Shown here: piece after piece, positions 1 through 11,500 of the stretch
How positions within the stretch are numbered: the stretch's first letter is position 1
Layout: every line of letters starts with the position of its first letter
Source: Asterochloris sp. CNOR1
Lineage: Eukaryota; Chlorophyta; Trebouxiophyceae; Trebouxiales; Trebouxiaceae
Assembly: GCA_963969365.1 (NCBI GenBank)
Contig: OZ017746.1
Location: 496,001 to 560,000 of the forward strand
Reading direction: 5' to 3'
Length of the DNA: 64,000 bases
Program-made: the position numbers and the translations under genes
The notes under the pieces: generated by a model
The model's input: only the letters and a program-made list of their open reading frames with translations
Database searches by the model: none
What the model was told of the DNA's origin: nothing

Positions 1-223
1 TGCTTCCTGGCCACGCTGTTGCATGCTGAAGCTGAGCACGGACAGCTGCCTGGGCAACATATCATGTGATCAAGCCTTCGACAATGTCAAGCTTACCAGT
101 GTCTCCCTGGTCCCGTTGTGTTTGCTGATCCATGCGGAGGCGCCTGAAGGTGCAGGCCCACCAGACGAGAAGAAAAGGAGAAGGACTTTTTCATTTGCAG
201 GACTTCTTCTGCAGAGTGCACTC

Positions 224-954
224 ATGTCTGCAATCGGCACTGACCCGTCACAGTGTAGATGTCTACTCAATGCCAGCACCACACGAGGTCGCAGATCACC
301 CCCTGTGAAGTGCCATCAGGCACAGCATGAGCCAGGGATGTCCAGGCGTGGCCTGCTGGCATCTGGCCTGCTGGTTGCTGTGACATTGCCCTCCAAAGCC
401 CAGGCAGCAGGTTTAGAGCTTCCGCAGCTGCCCAAGCTGCAGCCCCCTGACCCCACCAAGACCGGGGGCGCAGCCAACAGGAAGAAGCTTGCTGATGCTG
501 AGGATACATTTCAAAACTCAGATCTGCTCAAGCGCATGAAGGTGAGGCGGGCACTCATGCATGCATGGCACCAGAGCCTGTGTGCAGCACAAATCATGCT
601 GTGTGCAGGAGCGCACACAGGCAAACTCAAGACAGAATCGTGTTGAGCTCCAGGTTTGGGCCTGTCAGCTGTAGCAGCCTGCGCTTGCACACTGCTGTGA
701 TGCCAGTCATTTGCCACATGCAGAACAAGTATTGCTACCGCCAAGCAGAGATGGGCGTGGGGGACTGTGGTGGCCTCAGAGTGAGCAGCATCACCGTGTG
801 CAGCTTCAGGTATTTTTATTGAAGTCTGCAGATTTGGTTGTTCTGTACTCTGCAGTTGATTCCAGGCATGACCAAGTCAGGGAAGCAAAAGACGCCAGAA
901 TGGCTGAAAAAGGTGTTGGGCCAAGAGGAGGGCAAGGAGGATGCAGCAAGATGA
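224..954 (+). CDS. Thylakoid-lumen protein with Tat-type signal (unknown function)
   Basis: Three exons (224-541, 724-780, 856-954) join in phase to about 157 residues. The N terminus looks like a bipartite chloroplast/thylakoid presequence: a basic, Ser/Thr-bearing stretch ends near a VKC motif, then MSRRGLLASGLL begins a twin-arginine signal with a hydrophobic core and an A-Q-A-A cleavage region. The mature part is small and ends in a basic and acidic tail (WLKKVLGQEEGKEDAAR). Its conserved-looking core, in exon 2, contains NKYCYRQAEMGVGDCGG with two Cys that could form a lumenal disulphide. The introns are GT-AG and the second acceptor is ctctgcag. ATG 224 was chosen as the first in-frame Met that leaves a normal transit peptide; codons further upstream stay open, so a 5' exon is possible. 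I do not recognise the family. Lumen targeting is an inference from the presequence. Confidence 0.6.
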
Positions 955-1063
955 GGCAAGGCAGCATATGGTCTAGAATCAGCAGTGACGCAGCGCACAG
1001 ATCAACTATGGATGCAACTTTGGCAGATTCAGTGTGTGGCCCTGACCAGGGAGATGGCTACAA

Positions 1064-3102
1064 TTATGTGACAGCGATTGGGATCTTGGTCTGACCAACT
1101 CTAAATCTCTGAATGAAATGAAGCAGCACATCTGCTGTCTTGTCTGCCTCGTCTTCATGCACGGCATGCCCAGCCTGCACATAGATGCAGACATGCCCTC
1201 AGTCTCATATATTCCAAGGCCTCTGCGGCAGTGCTCCAAGCACGGCATGTACCTGTGGAAGCAGGCTCATCTGGAACTTGCCCTGCATCTGCCCGATGGT
1301 CAGGGGCTTGTCCAGCCGGTCGGTGCCAGCCAAGATGAGAATTTTGGGAGCTGTCACCGATAAGTACATATCAGACAAGCCAGAGTACCAGCCTGTCCAA
1401 TACTGCTCACTTTGCCGCAGGTTGGTCCGCCACACCACAGGTGCTGAATAATGTAACAAGACCGGTGTCAAAAATCGATAGGGAGCAGCTTGGCAGCGTT
1501 TGAAGGTTTGACATACCATACAGCCCAGGAACTGCTGTCACCTTCATCTGACGAATTTTCAAACATGACACAGTCTGGCAGGGAAACACGTGCCGCCTCG
1601 CCACTTTTTGACATTCCTGCAGTAAGTGCACTGCTTGCCCGTCAGGCTGAGCTGAGGCCAGAAGCACGGTGTGAAGCTGCTGTCTGCATCAGCCGCTTAG
1701 CTCACCTGATCTCAATGCCCACTGCAGCATATGGTCCACACTCGCGAATTTGCCTGGCCGCTGATTCAAAACACTCGTCATGTGTGGCAGCGATGCCAAT
1801 GCTGTGCCCTCCACAACATCAATCACAACAAGCCCCTCCAGCGAAGAGATCCCCTGCAAGAGCAAAGCACAGTCCCTTGGTCGCCTTGCCAAAAGGGTTC
1901 CTCTTGCCAGCTCAATAAGCAGTGCATGGCTACACAGTCCTGGCAGAGTCAAGGGGCTACTCAGCATCAGGCACACCTTGCTGGCAGCTGCCCGCACCGC
2001 GACAGCACCACCCATGCTGTGCCCCAAAAGGACTGTGGGGGGCGCCTCGACGCCAAACAACTGCTGCCACGCTACAGTGGCATCCTGAGCAAGCGTGTCT
2101 GCCGAGAGATCTGTTTCTGGCTGGCAGGTAGTGTGGCCATGGCCCCGGAGGTCAAGCGCCACCAAGCGGCACCTGCAAGGTGCAGCAGCCTGTCTTGCAC
2201 AGACTCATATAAGTCTGGCGGCAGCTGGCACCAGGGAAGGAGGAAGTAAGAGGTCTGCTCAGCCGGAGCCCACCGTGAAGGTGCCAAGTGATGACTAAAG
2301 AGCTCGCACTTGCAGCAGCATGTGCCAGCTGGCAAATTGTGTGGCGCAGTGCCGCAGCTGGGCCGGCCCTCACCTATCCTTGAGCCTGGCGGCCAGCATA
2401 GACCAGGTAAGTCCGGTGTAGCCCGCGCCATGCAGGCAGAAGATGACTGGGCCATACTGCCCTGCTGAATAGACCCTGCAACCAAAGCCGTAGGGGCTCA
2501 AACCAGAGCTGTGGGGTTGTGCAACAAATTGCGGCACTGGCTGCAGGGTTCACCTGAAAGTGCCTGAGCGCCCAGGCAGAGTGATATCATCTGCTTTGTC
2601 GAAATAGGCTGACCAGGGCAGCGGGGTGAGATCAACTGGTGGGCTCCTGGGAGGGGCGGCATCCTCCTGTGTAGCTAGATTTTTTGCTGCAGCACCCTCG
2701 TGCCCTGCTGCTGCTCCTGCTGCAGCCTGCTGTGAGGCGTCCTCATCAGGAATCGTAGCTGTAATTGCAAAAATGGCATACGTGCACATCCAAGATTGTG
2801 AGAGGGACAAGCTGTAAGCAGGTCCTACCAAGGCCCCCTATGGCAGGTATGCTGCCGCCAGCAGCATTCTGCAGGGCAAGTGTGTGCATGGGGGTAACCC
2901 TAGCCTTTGCAGGACCTGCGGGGGCACAGGTTATCATGTGTCTTTGTGATTTTACTGCAGATGTGTTAGAGCTGTGCGAACAACACGGCATGATCTCATC
3001 CTCACGGGGTGGCCTGCTGGCAGGTGGTGGCATTGACTTCTCATGACGCTTTGCGGACTTGTCATTGTTCAGTCTGGACAGGTAGTCGAGCTTTGGTGCC
3101 AT
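1064..3102 (-). CDS. PPME1: Protein phosphatase methylesterase 1
   Basis: Eight exons on the minus strand (3006-3102, 2554-2758, 2374-2475, 1977-2172, 1706-1853, 1542-1616, 1253-1443, 1064-1174) join in phase to 374 residues, close to the 380-odd of animal PME-1. PME-1 is an alpha/beta hydrolase that removes the C-terminal methyl ester of the PP2A catalytic subunit. Visible family marks, in order: the N-terminal PLPWSAYFDKADD block, HGAGYTGLTWS (oxyanion strand), LVALDLRGHG, the nucleophile elbow GHSMGGA with the catalytic Ser, VVIDVVEGTA, the near-invariant LTIGQMQGKFQM, and a final GHAVHED with the catalytic His. The linker between the last two blocks is much shorter than the acidic loop of animal PME-1. 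The start codon lies 81 bp from that of the divergent anthranilate synthase gene, so the two probably share a promoter region. Confidence 0.95.
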
Positions 3103-3183
3103 ATGCTGCGCTAGAAAGTCCTGCGTGTTTGCTTTCTTGCAGCCGCAGCTGCAGCCTATTTCACATTCTCACAGGAGGCCTCC

Positions 3184-4767
3184 ATGTCGACAGGGTGCTT
3201 GTCTGCATTCAGCCACTCTGAATGCTGCAGCAGAACTGAGGCTGATCGCCATTGCAGATCTGGGGGCAGGGCTCTCTTGCCATGGCCTGCAACTGGTGAG
3301 GTACATTGCTTTGCAGTCCCACCTAGGCATCGGCAGCCATGACTCACCTGCTCCAGCATCTGCAGGCCCAGCGCTGCACCTCAAGGGTGCCAGGCGGAGG
3401 AGATTGACACGAGCCCTGAGCAGCCTGGCCGCGACAGCACTCTGTCATAGCATTTCACATGGGCAGAGCCAGCCGAGCAGGGCCACAGTATGCTGTGCTG
3501 CTGCAGCAGGAAGACTGGCTGCCAAGGGCCCTGTCGTGGTGATAGACAACTATGACAGCTTCACCTACAACCTTTGCCAGGTAGGGGGTGGCAGGAGTCA
3601 GCACAGTTCCAATCCGCACACTGCCTCAGCAGCACTTGCCCCGTTCACTGACCAAGTGCCCCTGTGTGTTCTGCTGCAGTACCTGGGCAACCTGGGCTGC
3701 AGTCACATTGTCCTTAAGAATGACGAGAAGACAGTAGAGGAGATCAGAGCAATGAACCCACTAGGGGTTCTGGTCTCGCCTGGGCCAGGTATGGTGTCCA
3801 CCAGCTGATCATAACAGTGCCTGCTCAGATGCAAGCAGATCATGCAATGCTTGACAAGGACAAACAGGCCGCTTGTGGCCTGCTCTGCTGCAAAACAACT
3901 GTGGGGTGCTCTGCTGCGTGTACAGCTGCAAGAGGCACCTGTTGAGTACCTCTGCTGCTGTTGCACAGGGCGCCCAGAAGACTCGGGTATCTCCCTGCAA
4001 GCCGTCAGGGAGCTGGGCGGTGATTTCCCCCTCTTTGGTGTGTGCATGGGGCACCAGTGCATAGGGCAGGCATTTGGGGGCAGGGTGGTGCGGGCACCCT
4101 GCGGCGCCATGCACGGCAAGACCTCCCTGGTCCACCACATGGGCAAAGGCGTCCTGCAGGTGAGGCGCGTCGTGTGCACTGTGATTCTGGGCCAGGCGGT
4201 TGCCTGCCAGCATGGCCAGGGCAGGCTGCCTTCCCGACTTGCTACAGCTGTGCCTGTTGCTGCGTCATTGGCACCTCCTGGAGACGGAGTTGTGCCCCAC
4301 ATATACTTGAGTTGTCACGGCAAGCTGGTCTGCCTGCTGCAGGGGCTGGAGAATCCTTTCCAGGCAGCTCGCTACCACAGCCTGGTGATTGCAGATGACT
4401 CTGTACCCAGCGATTTAGAGGTCACTGCCTGGACAGATGATGGGACCATCATGGCCGTCATGCACAAGCAGCATCCTCATATACAGGTTAGGCAGCCTCA
4501 GCTGTCTGTGCCAGCAAGCCTTCGTGCTTGCCTCAGCAGAACTTCACTGTGCAGCGATGGTGCAACAGCTTGAGCTTGACAGTGGTATTTTGAGCTGTGT
4601 CACTGTGCATGGCATGCAGGCTCATGGAAAGGCCATCCCTGCACAGGTTGCTCAAGACCCCTTGTGCCATGCAGGGAGTGCAATTTCATCCAGAGTCCAT
4701 CATCACCAGCAATGGCCTCAAGATTGTGGAAAACTTCATCTTGGGCATGCATCAGGCCACCAGCTGA
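3184..4767 (+). CDS. ASB: Anthranilate synthase beta subunit (glutamine amidotransferase)
   Basis: Six exons (3184-3295, 3366-3580, 3680-3788, 3969-4159, 4343-4486, 4675-4767) join in phase to 287 residues. It is a class I glutamine amidotransferase that supplies ammonia to anthranilate synthase alpha in tryptophan synthesis. Motifs in order: VVVIDNYDSFTYNLCQ at the domain start, VSPGPG, the catalytic Cys loop FGVCMGHQCIGQ, and GVQFHPES with the catalytic His and Glu. The first 80 or so residues are basic, rich in Ser and Ala, and lack conserved motifs, which fits a plastid transit peptide. The frame has no ATG in exon 2, so ATG 3184 in exon 1 was chosen because it joins in phase. Plant aminodeoxychorismate synthase fuses this domain to a synthase domain; here the protein stops after the amidotransferase, favouring ASB. 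Confidence 0.93.
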
Positions 4768-5277
4768 GCATGTACCAGTGCTTCAAGTGAAAATAACAGA
4801 AAGAGCGGCTTATTGCCTGTGCTCGGCTAACTTTCTCCCCCCTACCCTCTGCTCTACCACTTGCTCACCCCTAGCTGCCTCATGTGCTGTCCAGCAGGGA
4901 TGTTCATTTATCCATTGAATGCCTACTCTTACTGAACGTATACGAGGTGTACTCAGTGTCTTGCCCCAGCAAGGTCTTGAACACTACCAGCAACTCTCAC
5001 CTGACATAAACATGCCAGGGCCCACGAGCAGCTGTTGGTTAGCAGCTGTTGGTTGCCACCTGACAGTGGAGTAAGTAGTGTCAATCAAGCTCTGCATGTG
5101 CTGCACATCAACATGTCAAGCAATGCTGCTAGGTAGTGCACATCATACATTACATCATACATGTATAGGTCATGTTATCACAGGCCATGTGACACCCTGC
5201 AACTAGGTTTCACGCTTCATCTGCAAAACCCTCTTGCGCCCATGGTGCCCCAGAGTACGTACTCTTAAGCTAAGCCA
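4768..5277. other. Intergenic, convergent 3' ends, with a 14-bp tandem repeat
   Basis: This stretch lies between the 3' ends of two converging genes. I see no conserved coding signal. Positions 5027-5054 hold two perfect copies of agcagctgttggtt, and 5140-5165 has a small cluster of catcatacat-like words. Confidence 0.5.
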
Positions 5278-7789
5278 TCATTGCAGGTCCTGGCTGGTGG
5301 CAGCAATGGTCCACGATCTAATCTGCTCACTGAATGGTGTATGTTCAATGCTGTGAGGTGGACAAGACATGCCCAGTGACTTGTGTCCCTCTGGATTGCG
5401 CAACAGCCTATTCAATGCTGTACTATACTCAGCATCCACCTGAGGTCCCAGCATGGCATCTAGGCGCTGCCTCGTGCGCTTAGCTGATGCTGAGCGGGTA
5501 AAGTGCTGGGCCTGAGTGCCACTAGCCTCTCCAGCAGCATCTCCTGAGGCACCAGCATCCCCCTGACCTCCCTGTGAGGTGCCTCCATCCTCCCAGCCGC
5601 CCTCAGGAGCATCTGTTAACAGCTCATCGTCCTCATCGTCCTCCTCTGCCCGCAGGCCTTCGCCTGCAAGAGCTTATAAGCACCTCAATAGGAGTGTAAC
5701 AAAAGCTGCTAAAACTAATGAACTTCATTGGCAGGATGCAATCGGTGTTGCTCTTCTGTCATGCAATTATCTGCCAATGCCGGCAATGCCTTCTCTGTTC
5801 TCATGAGTCAAAGAAGCACCACTGCATGCTCTACCTTCAAAACAGCAGGTTGGCAGACCATTCCTTACCTGATGGCATCTTAGCTGCCGTCTCTGTCAGC
5901 AGGTGCCGCATGCAAGCCACAGCCACATGCCGATCAGCCCTGTTTGGCTTGTGGTACATCAGGTGCAGCTCCTGCCCAGAGTGGTGAAGGATGACATGGT
6001 CATTGAAGTCCCCTCCAAAGACTGGCACCTCGCTGTTGTCACGGTCGCCACTGTCCATGATGCGCATTTGCTGAATGGCTATGGCTTGAGCAGCCACCTG
6101 CGTCCACATGCAGCTTGCGCCACCAGACTCTGCGGCAGCAATATAGGAGCTGAGCTGAATGGGCCTGCTGTAGCTCATTGCAGTAAGCCAGATCATCCTT
6201 GCAGCTGTTTGCAGTCCATGCCTCTGAAGTCAGCACAGCTGCTCACCCTTCAAGCGTTTCGTGGTCTTAGCCTCATACAAGCCTGCTATGTACCTCAACA
6301 ACCTGATCAGCTGATTTTCACTTGGCTGCTGGTCTGTGCGCAAGTCCAGACTTGCTACTGCCTGCACTGCACATGGTGAGTGGCCTAGCCTTGATTGATG
6401 AGTGAGCGCCCAGTGCCTTCCTCAAACATAGCAGAATTAAGCAAATGCCTGACCTTTTCAGGCATCCACCCACCTGAGCTGACATGATCACAAAGTCTGT
6501 TTTGCTGCCATTGATGACCATATTGGCGTCCAGGAAGCTGGCTCTGAGAAATGACTGGTTGGTGACGGCCACAACATCTTGCCCATCAAGTGCGACGTGG
6601 TCTTTCAGCCACTTGACACCTGCTCTGACGTCATGTCTACTTGTCTCAGAAGTCATCCACCTGCATATCCATCAAACTGTCAGCATACCTGCTGTCAATA
6701 CACAAAAGTGCAATGAAGGGGATGGAAAGGCATCCACTGCACAGAGTGGTCTCACTTGAACTTGCGCAGTGTGACTGGCATCAACAATGCGTCTGGCGCC
6801 AGGCAGCAAGGCACTGTCCGGTCGCGGCAAGCTGTCAAGCTGAGGCGCCTCAGAGCCTCAAACATGTTAGTGCTGCTGCATTTTGAGGCCTGAAGCTCTA
6901 GCTCTTCCCTCATACTTGCTCTGAGACTGGTCAGGAACGGACCATACAGCTCGGCCCTCAAATCTTTCATGGTCACTGCAAACAAGACCTGGTGTCAAAG
7001 GAAGGTGATCAACTGCGCGATGTCAGCAAACATTGGCACTCACTTCCATGTGGGCTGGGACCTACTGTTGCTGTCTGGACAGGCGACACTGCGCCGAGTG
7101 CACCTGCAAGCACACATCCTGTTCAAACCGCTCTGCGCTAGTCAAACCACTTGCCTCGCCACTGGACATGTGGCAGCTGCAGGCAACCCTGCAGTTTCAA
7201 GGTTTTGCCTGCATCGCAGGAGGACATCAACGCTGGAGGGTCCAGCGACTGCTTGAGCCACTCCCGCTCAGAGACTTTTGGAACTGACGCTGTACCAGCA
7301 AGACCACAGCAGTGAGCAGTACATGCTGAAGTGCAGGCTGCTTTGTGTTGTGACCACTTTGAGTGCAAGACTCACAGGTACGACAAGCGCCTCCCACTCA
7401 GCACGCTCCCTGCCATCGCATGCGCTCAGACCACGTGTTGCCACATTGGCAAGCCACCCACCAGGTGCTCCAGCACATCTCAGCATGACGCCACACAAGG
7501 GGAGGCGCAATACGATTGCAGATTTAGGCTTGACTGCGCTCACTCGCCCTGACTGCGCCTTTCCAGGCCGGCATCCAGTAAACAGCTACACACCTGCTTG
7601 GTGCTCAGACAGGAAGGTGCTGACTGCCTCAGCCAGTGCAGGATCGTTGCGAAGTGGCAGGACCAGCTGCAGCAGACGTTGACGAACATCAGGGCTTGCG
7701 CCATAGAGCACACCAAGTGCGGTGCCCCTGGATTTTGCATCCTCCAGCTCAGTGAGAGCAGCTCTGGCCAGTTCTGTATCGTCCGCCAT
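5278..7789 (-). CDS. PD-(D/E)XK nuclease-like protein (predicted)
   Basis: An intron-rich minus-strand gene. Well supported exons: 7594-7789 (ATG 7789), 7376-7533, about 6763-6976, about 6475-6660, a micro-exon about 6249-6284, about 5871-6150, and 5278-5663 with the stop. One more exon probably lies near 7160-7310 but I could not fix its borders. The central exons read GSKTDFVIMSAQ followed across the intron by LYEAKTTKR. An Asp in a beta strand about ten residues before an E-A-K is the active-site spacing of PD-(D/E)XK nucleases. It is followed by a helix (AAQAIAIQQM) and a GGDFNDHV...LHLMYH strand pair, as in the 'TdG...W.F' part of such folds. The C-terminal exon encodes a very acidic linker (EEDDEDDE) and a low-complexity tail. 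I recognise no named family; Crinkler-type REase domains have comparable cores. The start is only 161 bp from the LINE tail. A different enzyme fold remains possible. Confidence 0.45.
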
Positions 7790-7950
7790 ATTCCAGAGCA
7801 AGCCACCCTGAGGACAGGTGCAGCTGTGCGCTCAGAGCTCACAAAGAAGTCACATGAAAGAGCGGATGATTGTTGTCAAGGTGCTCACCGGCTTACGGAG
7901 AACTTGGCTGCTGAGCCTTACAGTCACCAGCAGCTAGGTTCGTCACAGAG

Positions 7951-7965
7951 ATGATGATGATGATT
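7951..7965 (-). repeat. LINE 3' terminal (CAT)n tail
   Basis: Five atg units on the plus strand read as catcatcat at the 3' end of the minus-strand LINE. A simple-repeat tail in place of poly(A) is known in several non-LTR clades. It marks the insertion junction. Confidence 0.8.
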
Positions 7966-8509
7966 TAAATTTAAAGTCCGTAGCCTCAATGCACGGGCAT
8001 AGGACTATGATCATTTCATCCTACCAATGAACTTTGCTGAAGGTGTAGGGGTACAAAAAGAAGCAGTACAGGCATATCAAGCAGGTCACTGTACTTGGCT
8101 GGTAAAGAGGGAGCCGGCGCTCATAGCAGGCCTTGGCACTGTGCTGGGCTTCATCACCACGTTGGACTGCTAGCTGAGGTTGCTGCCCGAAATGCAAACA
8201 CCCTGGATCCTGTATGGCGCAGGGGGGGGCTCAGCCCCCCTGACTGGCTTGCCACGCCCTCTCAGCTCGTAGACTTCGCAGTCATGAGAGAGTTATGCTT
8301 GGGTATGACTGTGACCAGCAGTCTTCCCCTCGCAGGGCACCAGGCTCCAAGGCGGCACACCCCAAGCAACAACTCAGCATGGGGACCTTAGGGGAAGACA
8401 ATCATGTGATGAGTCTAGCGCATTGCTATGAAATTGGGGCTCTAATCAGCAGCTGGTAAGCTGGGGACACATCACGGCACATAGAGGGGTCACCCAGGGT
8501 GTCTGTTCC

Positions 8510-11500
8510 TCATTTAGGCCCAGATGTGCCCCCAGTGATGCCCAGCATAGTTGCGTGCTGGAGCAGTGCTGCCCTGATGTATGTGGCCACTCGGCTTGGT
8601 GGTTGTTCAAACAGCGTTGCCAACGACTGCTGCTGCTCCGCAAACAGGTGGCTGTGAGCAGACCGGAGGTCTGCAAGTCCTGGGCAGTGTAGCAGGATAT
8701 GGCTTTCATCCTCAATCTCATTCGGTGACCCACAGATTCGGCATGTCCGGTCCTCTCGCTTGAGCTGGGGCAATAGGTATCGCCCAGTCTGTACGCGCAG
8801 CTGGTGGCTGCTGCACCTGATGCTGGCATAGGCTCTGCGTAGCCTGAAGCCTCTGATCCTGGTCAGGTATGTCTGCATGGCATAGGCCGTGTTGGGACCC
8901 CGCATCTGCATGTAGGTGGCCACGGTGGCGGCCTGGCAGTCCCTGAAGCGCTGCTCATGCTGTTTCTTGCCAGGGGCTGTCTCTGCGCTGCCATGTGCCT
9001 GTAGTGCACAGAAGGGGGCCAAGGAGAGGTCGCGGTACAGCGGCAGGTAGCAGACGCCGTCATACATAGCCCATAGCAGGGGCTCCTTCTGAAGCTTCGG
9101 CTTGAGGTCCCAAATGCGTTGTCTGAACCTGTCCACTTGCCGCTGCCAATGCACTGCCAGGGGATATCTGCCAAACTCAGCAAGTGCAATCAGACTGTGT
9201 GTGTGGCAGTGGATGCCAAGCAATCTGCGCAAAAATTGTGCATGCAGAGACTCAAGCTGCGCTGTGGCTTGTGTGCCTGCTCTGTGGTCCCAGAACCAGA
9301 CCTCACAGCCATAGCTCAATATGGGCAGCACCAAGGCATCAAACAACTTGCAGATGCGGCGCGGGCACGTCAAACTGATCTGTGCACAGCGCCTGAGCAT
9401 GTTGTTCATGGTTTTACGCGCAGCTTCCAGGTGCTCGCCAAGGGATTTGGCAAAGCCCTCCTTGGTGGCTTCAAACCACAGGCCCAGGTACTTGAATGAA
9501 TCCGAGCGCGTCAGGGGGTGCCCACTGTATGTGAAGATGCTGCATTCTTGGCGCTGTGTCTCAAACACCACCACTTCCGTCTTGACCAAATTGACTCTGA
9601 GCCGCCTGTTTTCACAGAATATCTGTAAAGCATTCAGCAATCGTTGCAGTCCTTCTTCACTTGTGCTCATGAGCACCAAATCGTCTGCGAAGAGCAGCAG
9701 CGGCACATCATGAAACATGAGCGTGGGTGCATGGTTTCCTTTAACTTTGCGCATGACCTTGTCCAGCACATCGATCAGCAGTCCAAAGAGGAGTGGGCTG
9801 AGGGGGCTGCCTTGCTGCACTCCTTGCAGGCACCTGAATGCCTCAGATATGCCCCCTCCAGCCCTGACCGCTGCCGAGTCTTGGGCGTACATGCTTTGCA
9901 GGCAGCTCATGAAGTGTCCACACACCCCCAGGTTTTGTAGGACAGCCCACAGCACCCCGCGATCCACTGTGTCAAAGGCCTTCTCAAAATCAACAAAGCA
10001 GCAGAAAAGCTTGCTGTTGTGCCGCCTATATTTTCTTACCAGAATGTTCAGTGTGCTCAGCTGTCCAGCTGTGCTGTGGCCCCTGCGGAAGCCAGCCTGC
10101 GGTGGTGCTCTGAGATTGAGCGCTTCCGCCCACCGGGTCATGCGCTGCTCCATCACTGTGGCAAATAGCTTGGCCAGCACAGGAACGACCGTGATTGGCC
10201 GGTAGCTGTTCATGTTGAGAGGATCCCTCCGTTTTCCCTTGTACACTGCAGTGACTAGGCCAGTGCTGAGCGACGTGGGATAGGTCCCCTTGAGCATGCT
10301 GGTGAACAGCTTGGCTAGGCAGTGTTGCATGTGGAATGGCCCATGCTTCAGCAGCTCTGCACTCATGCCATCGATGCCAGCTGCTTTGCCAGCACTCAAT
10401 TTGCGCAGACCAGCCCGCACATCAGAAATGGTGCAGTCAGCATTCAGGAAAGCATCTGTGCCAATATGTACTCCTGTGATGGTGTCTTCAGGGAGCAGCT
10501 TTGGGACGGCAGCAGATGCGGGATGGCTGCCCAGCACCTTCTGCATGTGCGCAGCCTGGATGGCACTGGACAGCGGGCACCCAGGGCGCCTGCGCCACCC
10601 TGCTATGCGATGAAGATCCGGCAATGAGAGGTGATCCATGCGGCGCATCTCGTTGGTCAGAAACTGTCGATATTTGCGGCGTCGGACAGCCCGGTGCCTG
10701 CATCTTAAACTGTTAGCAGCAGCGTGGTGGGCAGTCAGCACAGGAGCCCTTGCTGCTGCTTTCCACTCACGCCATGAGGCCCAGCATTCTGCATCAAACC
10801 ACACCGGAAACTGGCGGGGTTTCTGGCCCCTTCCCTTCTTCAGGGCAAAAGTCTGCACAGCAGCGTCAGCCAAGCATCGTGTCATAGTCAGGACCCCAGC
10901 CTCTGGGTCTGCACAGGCCGCATCTAGCTGCTGCTGGTCTGCAGCACACAGAAAATGCTGCCAGTACTGCTCCTCCCTTTCGGCCTCAAACTTCACAGCA
11001 GGCACTTGCAGACACCCTGCCTTTGAGTGGGCTGGCTGGTCAGCCTGGCCATTGTAGGCTGGGGGCTCCTGTGCAGCAGGCAGCCTGAACCGTGCCATCA
11101 CAGGGTGGTGGTCTGAGCAGCTCATGTATGGTGTGCTTACTTTCTGCAGGACTTCAAGCCGCTCTGCCCAGGGGTAGAGGGCCGACGAGGCCATGTGGTA
11201 GTCCAGCGTGGTGCGCACCACACGCTTGCGGCCGCGCATGTAGGTGGTCCTGCCAGTTGGGTCGCCATGGACTCTGCCATTGAGAATGAGCAGGGAATTG
11301 TCCTTGCAGAACTGCAGTTGCTGGCAACCTCTCCTGTCTACTGCATGGGGGCACTCATTTCTTCTTTCTGGCACGTGCTCTGGCAGTTCATCTAGAGCCT
11401 GTACAGCATCAGGGATTTCAGGGCCCTCCAGCATCACATGGTCTGGCAAGGTCCCCGTGTGGGCATTGGTGTCCCCACACACCCAGAACTGAACACCTCT

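Noticed and set aside
3125-3300. ASB starting at the open frame from 3125
   Set aside because: That codon is GTG and the frame has no ATG; the spliced start at 3184 is in phase.
9102-11354. Many plus-strand open frames
   Set aside because: They are antisense shadows of LINE ORF2, without domains or codon logic.
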